Source of the DNA: Clostridium sp. UBA4108
GTDB taxonomy: Bacteria; Bacillota; Clostridia; Clostridiales; Clostridiaceae
Reading direction: 5' to 3'
Length of the DNA stretch: 11,242 bases
Assembly: GCA_002381695.1 (NCBI GenBank)
Contig: DFXM01000036.1
Span: forward strand, 55,681 to 66,922
Part shown: piece after piece, positions 7,190-11,242 of the stretch
Layout of the letters: every line of letters starts with the position of its first letter
Numbering within the stretch: position 1 is the stretch's first letter
Program-made: the position numbers and the translations under genes
Notes under the pieces: model-generated
The model's input: the letters and a program-made list of their open reading frames with translations, nothing else
Databases searched by the model: none
What the model was told of the DNA's origin: nothing

Positions 7190-8644
7190 TTATTGAGTTA
7201 CACTATAGTTTGGAGCTTCCTTAGTTATTACTATATCATGAGGATGGCTTTCTCTAAAACCTGCAGAAGTTTGAATTACAAAAGTTGCAGTTTCATATAG
7301 ATCTTTTAAAGTAGCTGCTCCTAGATATCCCATTCCTGAACGGATACCTCCAATTAATTGATAAATAGTTTCTACTACAGTTCCTCTATAAGGAATTCTT
7401 CCCTCAACGCCCTCTGGAACTAATTTTTTATTGCCTTCTTGGAAATATCTATCCTTACTTCCATTAGCCATAGCCCCTAAAGAACCCATTCCTCTATATA
7501 CCTTATAGCTTCTTCCTTGATACATTTCAACTTCTCCTGGCGCCTCTTCACAACCAGCAAATAAGGAACCCATCATACAAATTTTAGCTCCAGCGGCTAA
7601 TGCCTTAACTACATCTCCAGAATATTTTAGTCCTCCATCAGCTATTACTGGAACCCCGTATTTTTCTGCTTCTTCCACACAATCCATAACTGCTGTAAGT
7701 TGAGGAACTCCTACTCCAGCAACTACTCTAGTTGTACATATAGAACCAGGTCCTATTCCAACTTTTACACAATCTGCTCCTGCTTCTATTAAATCTTTAG
7801 TAGCCTCTGCTGTAGCTACATTCCCAGCTATTATTTGAAGCTCTGGATATTTAACTTTAACTTCTCTTACAGCATCTAGAACCCCTTTTGAATGTCCATG
7901 AGCTGTATCTATAGTTATAACATCTACATGAGCTGCTACTAGCGCATCTACCCTATCCATTAAGTCCTGAGTAACTCCGACTGCAGCCCCGCAAAGTAAT
8001 CTTCCACCCTGATCTTTTGCAGCATTAGGGAATTTAACAGCTTTTTCTATATCTTTTATTGTTATAAGTCCTTTTAAGTTAAATTCACTATCTACTAATG
8101 GTAATTTTTCAATCTTATGTTTTGCAAGTATTGCCTTAGCTTCTTCCATACTTGTTCCTTCAGGTGCAGTTATTAAGTTTTCACTAGTCATAACTTCACT
8201 AACTTTTTTTGAAAAGTTTGTTTCAAAAACTATATCTCTATTGGTAATTATACCAATTAATTTTCCATTCTCAGTAACTGGTACCCCTGATATTCTATAC
8301 TTAGACATTATATCCATTGCGTCTTGAATAGTATTTTCTTTTCCAGTAGAAAAAGGATTAACTATTACTCCATTTTCTTGTCTTTTGACTCTATCAACTT
8401 CACTAGCTTGAGCTTCTATTGACATATTTTTATGTATAATTCCTATTCCACCTTCTCTTGCCATAGCAATTGCCATTTTAGATTCAGTAACTGTATCCAT
8501 TCCAGCACTCATAAGTGGTAAGTTTAATTGTATCTTCTTAGTTAAGTTTGTTTTTAATGTAACATCTTTAGGAAGTACTTCTGATTTATTCGGAACTAAT
8601 AAAACATCATCAAATGTGTAAGCTTGCTTTAAAATCTTTGCCAT
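7190..8644 (-). CDS. guaB: IMP dehydrogenase
   Basis: This 484-residue enzyme oxidises IMP to XMP with NAD+, the first committed step to GMP. The TIM-barrel is interrupted by two CBS domains at about 94-205 (repeats around V-I-V-N-P-F and V-M-T-S-E-N), the standard bacterial layout. The active-site loop G-P-G-S-I-C-T-T carries the catalytic Cys303. The IMP phosphate site shows I-A-D-G-G at 334-338 and G-S at 359-360. The mobile flap has the Arg399-Tyr400 pair in D-R-Y-F, and E-G-R-I-P-Y-R-G follows. The C-terminal E-S-H-P-H-D is conserved. The ATG follows GAGGGTG by 7 nt. It is first in the operon with guaA, behind a 260-nt leader that holds the guanine riboswitch and its terminator. Full length, no defects. 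Confidence 0.98.
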   Translation of the reverse strand: MAKILKQAYTFDDVLLVPNKSEVLPKDVTLKTNLTKKIQLNLPLMSAGMDTVTESKMAIAMAREGGIGIIHKNMSIEAQASEVDRVKRQENGVIVNPFSTGKENTIQDAMDIMSKYRISGVPVTENGKLIGIITNRDIVFETNFSKKVSEVMTSENLITAPEGTSMEEAKAILAKHKIEKLPLVDSEFNLKGLITIKDIEKAVKFPNAAKDQGGRLLCGAAVGVTQDLMDRVDALVAAHVDVITIDTAHGHSKGVLDAVREVKVKYPELQIIAGNVATAEATKDLIEAGADCVKVGIGPGSICTTRVVAGVGVPQLTAVMDCVEEAEKYGVPVIADGGLKYSGDVVKALAAGAKICMMGSLFAGCEEAPGEVEMYQGRSYKVYRGMGSLGAMANGSKDRYFQEGNKKLVPEGVEGRIPYRGTVVETIYQLIGGIRSGMGYLGAATLKDLYETATFVIQTSAGFRESHPHDIVITKEAPNYSVTQ

Positions 8645-8708
8645 AATAAAACACCCTCTCTTTCAGTAATTATATATTTAACTCTTATTAACTTTTAAAT
8701 CTACAGAC

Positions 8709-8764
8709 AAAAAATGCTAGGTTTCTCATATAGATTAAATTAATCCTATAAGTAAAACTAGCAT
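8709..8764 (-). terminator. Riboswitch-controlled terminator in the guaB leader
   Basis: On the minus strand, ATGCTAG (8758-8764) pairs with CTAGCAT (8714-8720). The stem continues, with small internal loops, through TATAG/CTATA and ATTA/TAAT to a 3-nt loop. A run of six T follows at 8709-8714. It lies about 65 nt ahead of the guaB start codon and fits the expression platform of a transcriptional OFF switch. Confidence 0.85.
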
Positions 8765-8803
8765 GCCCAATTAAACAATTAACACACCTTATTTTACCCA
8801 TAG
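8746..8803 (-). promoter_or_regulatory. Predicted antiterminator competing with aptamer P1
   Basis: The aptamer 3' strand CTATGGGTAAAA (minus strand, 8792-8803) can pair over 12 consecutive positions, two of them G-U, with TTTTACTTATAG (8746-8757) in the terminator's 5' arm. It therefore excludes both helix P1 and the terminator. When guanine is scarce this helix should form and transcription should continue into guaB. Confidence 0.75.
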
Positions 8804-8859
8804 TCAGAAATTTTCGGTTTCCGGTAGATACTCCTTGCCATATTCAAGGTATATATGAG
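8797..8859 (-). promoter_or_regulatory. Guanine (purine-class) riboswitch aptamer
   Basis: The minus strand shows the full three-way junction. P1 pairs CTCATA (8854-8859) with TATGGG (8797-8802). P2 is CCTTG/CAAGG (8845-8849 with 8833-8837), with the loop AATATGG. J2/3 contains AGTATCTACC. P3 pairs CGGAAA with TTTCTG around the loop CCGAAAA. J3/1 reads GACTATGGG, so the specificity base equivalent to C74 of the xpt riboswitch is C (complement of G8803). That predicts guanine or hypoxanthine binding rather than adenine, which needs U. Placement ahead of guaB-guaA agrees: bound guanine stabilises P1, frees the terminator at 8709-8764 and lowers GMP synthesis. Confidence 0.96.
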
Positions 8860-8913
8860 AAATAAATATATATAATATTAAATTTTTATAGCATCAATGT
8901 ATTTATTACATCT

Positions 8914-8942
8914 ATTTTATTTAAATGGCCATGCTTTGTCAA
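8914..8942 (-). promoter_or_regulatory. Strong sigma-A promoter of the guaB-guaA operon
   Basis: Consensus TTGACA (8937-8942) and TAAAAT (8914-8919) are separated by exactly 17 nt on the minus strand. The start of transcription should be near 8907, about 48 nt before the aptamer and 260 nt before guaB. The stretch from here to the galE stop codon (8943-9025) holds no further element I can recognise and no galE terminator. Confidence 0.9.
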
Positions 8943-9025
8943 GGATTAATTTTGATTTGGTTGCCTGTAAATTTTTGGACGTATTATAAAATGCATTACT
9001 TTTATCATTAAATTTCAACAATAAA

Positions 9026-10021
9026 TTAAATTTTTTTTATAAAATTCCATAAATCCATGCACATATCCTCCAAATTATATTTACATTCCCATCCCAGTAA
9101 TTCCTTGGCTTTTTTATTATCCGCATAACTAATAGCTATATCCCCTAATCTTCGTGATGTAAACTCATACTTTATATTAATCCCACTGATTTTTTCAAAG
9201 GTTTTAATTACTTCAAGGACACTATAACCTGTTCCTGTTCCTAGATTATATACTTCAATGCCTTTATTATTTCTAATTCTATCCAATGCTTTAATATGAC
9301 CATTAGCAACATCACAAACATGTATATAATCTCGTATGCATGTACCATCAGAAGTATTATAGTCATTTCCATATATATTAAGATGAGTCTGCTGACCTAT
9401 TGCAACATTTGCAATAAGTGGAAGAAGATTATTTTGTATAACTTTCGGATTTTCTCCATTTAATCCACTCTTATGAGCTCCTATAGGATTAAAATATCGT
9501 AGTAGTATAATACTCCACTGATTGTCAGATATATATAAATCTCTTAAGAACTCCTCAACCATAAGCTTTGTTCTTCCATATGGGTTTGTGGCAGAAAGCG
9601 GCATTTCCTCTACAAGAGGTGATATGTTACTGGTTCCATATACTGTAGCTGAAGAACTGAAAACTAAATTCTTACAAGAATATTTGTTCATTGCTCTGCA
9701 AAGTGTAATAGTCCCTACCATATTATTGTTATAGTATTTAAGCGGTAGTAAAATTGATTCCTCTACTGATTTTAATCCAGCAAAATGAATAACAGCTTCA
9801 ATTTCGTTTTCTTCAAAAACTGATTCCAAATCTTTTTCATTCAAAACATCAGTGTCATAAAACTTAACATTTTTACCTGTAATTTTTTCTATACAACTAG
9901 CCGTTTCATATTTTGAATTAGAAAGGTTATCCACTATTATAACCTGATTACCTTCATTAAGAATTTCTATACACGTATGACTTCCAATATACCCCATGCC
10001 ACCAGTTACTAAAATAGCCAT
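9026..10021 (-). CDS. galE: UDP-glucose 4-epimerase
   Basis: This 331-residue protein is a short-chain dehydrogenase-fold sugar-nucleotide epimerase that interconverts UDP-glucose and UDP-galactose using bound NAD+. The N-terminal Rossmann motif is G-G-M-G-Y-I-G at 7-13. D-N-L-S-N at 31-35 binds NAD. The catalytic residues are Ser124 in S-S-S-A-T-V-Y-G, Tyr148 and Lys152 in N-P-Y-G-R-T-K. The substrate domain shows R-Y-F-N-P-I-G-A-H at 175-183, N-N-L-L-P at 197-201 and R-D-Y-I-H-V at 230-235. The length is normal. The ATG follows GGGGTG by about 8 nt. It lies 35 nt downstream of the prepilin peptidase gene, so they are probably co-transcribed. No Leloir-pathway genes (galK, galT) adjoin it, which favours a role in surface polysaccharide or glycan supply over galactose use; that is inference. 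Other sugar specificities (e.g. UDP-GlcNAc) cannot be excluded. Confidence 0.95.
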   Translation of the reverse strand: MAILVTGGMGYIGSHTCIEILNEGNQVIIVDNLSNSKYETASCIEKITGKNVKFYDTDVLNEKDLESVFEENEIEAVIHFAGLKSVEESILLPLKYYNNNMVGTITLCRAMNKYSCKNLVFSSSATVYGTSNISPLVEEMPLSATNPYGRTKLMVEEFLRDLYISDNQWSIILLRYFNPIGAHKSGLNGENPKVIQNNLLPLIANVAIGQQTHLNIYGNDYNTSDGTCIRDYIHVCDVANGHIKALDRIRNNKGIEVYNLGTGTGYSVLEVIKTFEKISGINIKYEFTSRRLGDIAISYADNKKAKELLGWECKYNLEDMCMDLWNFIKKI

Positions 10022-10056
10022 AACTCTTCACCCCATGCTTTTGATATTTATTAATA

Positions 10057-10797
10057 TTATAAAATATACATATTCCATATCTTTAATCCTGAAAAAATAG
10101 TTATTATCACTGATATAAATATAAATGGTCCTAAAGGTATATAATCTTTTCTATTTTTTAGTTTAAACACTATTAATATCATGCTTATAATGGCTCCTAT
10201 TATGAAAGTTAAAAAAAGCATTATTAATGTATACTTCCATCCCAGAAAAATCCCACAAAGTGCACATATCTCTATGTCCCCTTCACCCATTCCTCCAACT
10301 GTATAAACTATTAATGCAATGAGGCCTCCTCCTATAAATCCTCCAAATAGATAATTTATAAAGGAACTCTTTAATAAAATTGCCTCTGCTACTATAAAAA
10401 TTACTCCTAGTATAATGCCTAAACACGTTGTATTTGAATATACGTAATTGGTTTCAAAATCTATAATGCTAATAACAATTAAAAAACAAATTAAAACTAT
10501 ATATTTTAAAGCTAAAAATGAAAATCCATAGGTTAAATATATCAAGAGGAATAAAACCCCAGTAACTAATTCAATTAATGGATATATATAAGATATCTCT
10601 ACTCTACAATTTCTACATTTTCCTTTTAACAATACATAGCTTAATATAGGTATTAAGTCATACACTTTTATCTGTGTTCCACAATCTCTGCAATGGGATT
10701 GCATAGATACTATAGACTCTTCCTTAGGAATCCTGTAAATACATACATTCAAAAAGCTTCCTATTACAATTCCAAATATGAAAACTATAATCTCCAT
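10057..10797 (-). CDS. Prepilin peptidase / leader peptidase (A24 family)
   Basis: This 246-residue integral membrane aspartic protease removes, and usually N-methylates after, the leader of type IV prepilins and pseudopilins. The N-terminal domain (A24 N, about 10-90) contains G-S-F-L-N-V at 13-18 and two CxxC-type pairs, Cys36/Cys39 and Cys61/Cys64, that form the family zinc site. The A24 catalytic domain follows with Asp113 in I-I-D-F and Asp174 in G-G-M-G-E-G-D, the two expected catalytic aspartates. About seven or eight hydrophobic segments are visible, including 1-20, 72-92, 94-115, 125-141, 148-168, 187-212 and 224-240. The end P-L-G-P-F is typical. The ATG follows AAGGAG by 7 nt. No pilin, ATPase or pilus platform gene is in the window, so it probably serves a system encoded elsewhere. 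PilD and ComC are the usual homologues. Confidence 0.93.
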   Translation of the reverse strand: MEIIVFIFGIVIGSFLNVCIYRIPKEESIVSMQSHCRDCGTQIKVYDLIPILSYVLLKGKCRNCRVEISYIYPLIELVTGVLFLLIYLTYGFSFLALKYIVLICFLIVISIIDFETNYVYSNTTCLGIILGVIFIVAEAILLKSSFINYLFGGFIGGGLIALIVYTVGGMGEGDIEICALCGIFLGWKYTLIMLFLTFIIGAIISMILIVFKLKNRKDYIPLGPFIFISVIITIFSGLKIWNMYIL

Positions 10798-10857
10798 ACT
10801 TACTCTCCTTAATTTTATTTTAGCTATAGCATTTAAATTTATATTTTAAGTTTCATT

Positions 10858-10886
10858 ATTGTATTTTATTTATGATTTTGCATAAA
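10858..10886 (-). promoter_or_regulatory. Candidate promoter for the prepilin peptidase-galE operon
   Basis: On the minus strand, TACAAT (10858-10863) lies 17 nt from TTTATG (10881-10886). The -10 is good and the -35 is weak. It is about 60 nt before the start codon at 10797. Confidence 0.45.
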
Positions 10887-11065
10887 AAAACAGCCGAAAT
10901 ACACCTACTCCATTTAAATTCATAATCAATTACTTTATAAATAATTATAAATTTAGATACATCAACCTATGTATTATATATTATTACATATTTTGTATAT
11001 TATGTAAATTATTTTAATTTAACTTTCTAACCTTATATCAAATACAAGTATTTAAATTTTTCCTT
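10887..11065. other. AT-rich intergenic stretch with no recognised feature
   Basis: Together with the promoter and repeat copy C this belongs to the 445-nt gene-free end of the window. I see no ORF of coding character, no RNA gene and no clear hairpin in this part. It is strongly AT-rich. Confidence 0.6.
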
Positions 11066-11242
11066 TATATAGATTTCAATAATGAAACTACATTATACAA
11101 ATAGGTTTTTATTTTATAGACTATTTAAATTGAACTTCATATTATTGCTGTGAATACCATTTGCAGGGACCTTAGATTTACTTAGGCTATGTGAAAGCAA
11201 AAGCGTTAAGAAAGACAACCTGTTCGAGTAAAGCGAGTTGTT
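11066..11242. repeat. Dispersed palindromic repeat, copy C (right end cut by the window)
   Basis: Its first 101 nt (11066-11166) match the reverse complement of 3389-3488 at about 90% by eye. From about 11157 to 11242 it matches 9-94 of copy A at about 85%. It is therefore the copy that joins the outer arm to the hairpin core and defines the element's order. The core starts with AAGCGTTAAG at 11201 and the left stem AAAGACAAC (11211-11219), whose partner begins at the window's end (GTTGTT) and lies mostly outside. It has the same orientation as copy A and the opposite orientation to copy B. It contains no coding region. Confidence 0.85.

Noticed and set aside
8797..8859. Adenine or 2'-deoxyguanosine version of the purine riboswitch
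   Set aside because: The J3/1 specificity position is C, not U, and the core matches the xpt-type guanine aptamer. The downstream genes make GMP.
10883..10905. A-run next to CAGCCG, resembling a terminator tail on the minus strand
   Set aside because: There is no complementary arm for CGGCTG on the other side, so no stem forms. It may be a remnant but cannot be supported.

Overview
The window is low-GC DNA, AT-rich between genes, with strong GGAGG-type ribosome binding sites, sigma-A-like promoters and short hairpin terminators. Its protein set looks like a Clostridium-type Firmicute: a guanine-riboswitch-controlled guaB-guaA pair, a 451-residue glucose-6-phosphate isomerase, and a long protein of Y_Y_Y (triple-tyrosine) repeats. 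I cannot name the species from sequence alone. All eight convincing protein genes lie on the minus strand, so transcription runs from high to low coordinates.

Layout in transcription order. (1) 11242-10798: a truncated copy of a dispersed palindromic repeat, AT-rich DNA, then a candidate promoter. (2) 10797-9026: prepilin peptidase followed by galE, 35 nt apart, probably one transcript. (3) 9025-8645: a strong promoter, a guanine riboswitch aptamer and a riboswitch-controlled terminator. (4) 8644-5623: guaB and guaA, the two steps from IMP to GMP, ended by a perfect 60-nt palindrome. (5) 5443-3490: an extended -10 promoter, pgi, then a yqxD/DUF188 gene 3 nt downstream, and a terminator. (6) 3488-3389: an inverted half-copy of the dispersed repeat. 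(7) 3269-1182: a candidate promoter and a protein of seven tandem Y_Y_Y repeats. (8) 1164-203: its own promoter, a lytic transglycosylase and a terminator. (9) 180-1: another repeat copy, cut by the window start.

Most of this is housekeeping. GuaB and GuaA make GMP, and free guanine should shut them off through the leader. Pgi feeds glycolysis and sugar-phosphate pools, and GalE interconverts UDP-glucose and UDP-galactose for surface polysaccharide. The transglycosylase and possibly the Y_Y_Y protein concern the cell wall. The prepilin peptidase serves a type IV pilus or pseudopilus system whose other genes are not here.

I found no convincing new multi-gene system. The least explained items are the three-copy repeat family with a conserved internal hairpin, the perfect 60-nt palindrome after guaA, the seven-repeat Y_Y_Y protein with no visible export signal or enzymatic domain, and a transglycosylase that also lacks a recognisable signal peptide.
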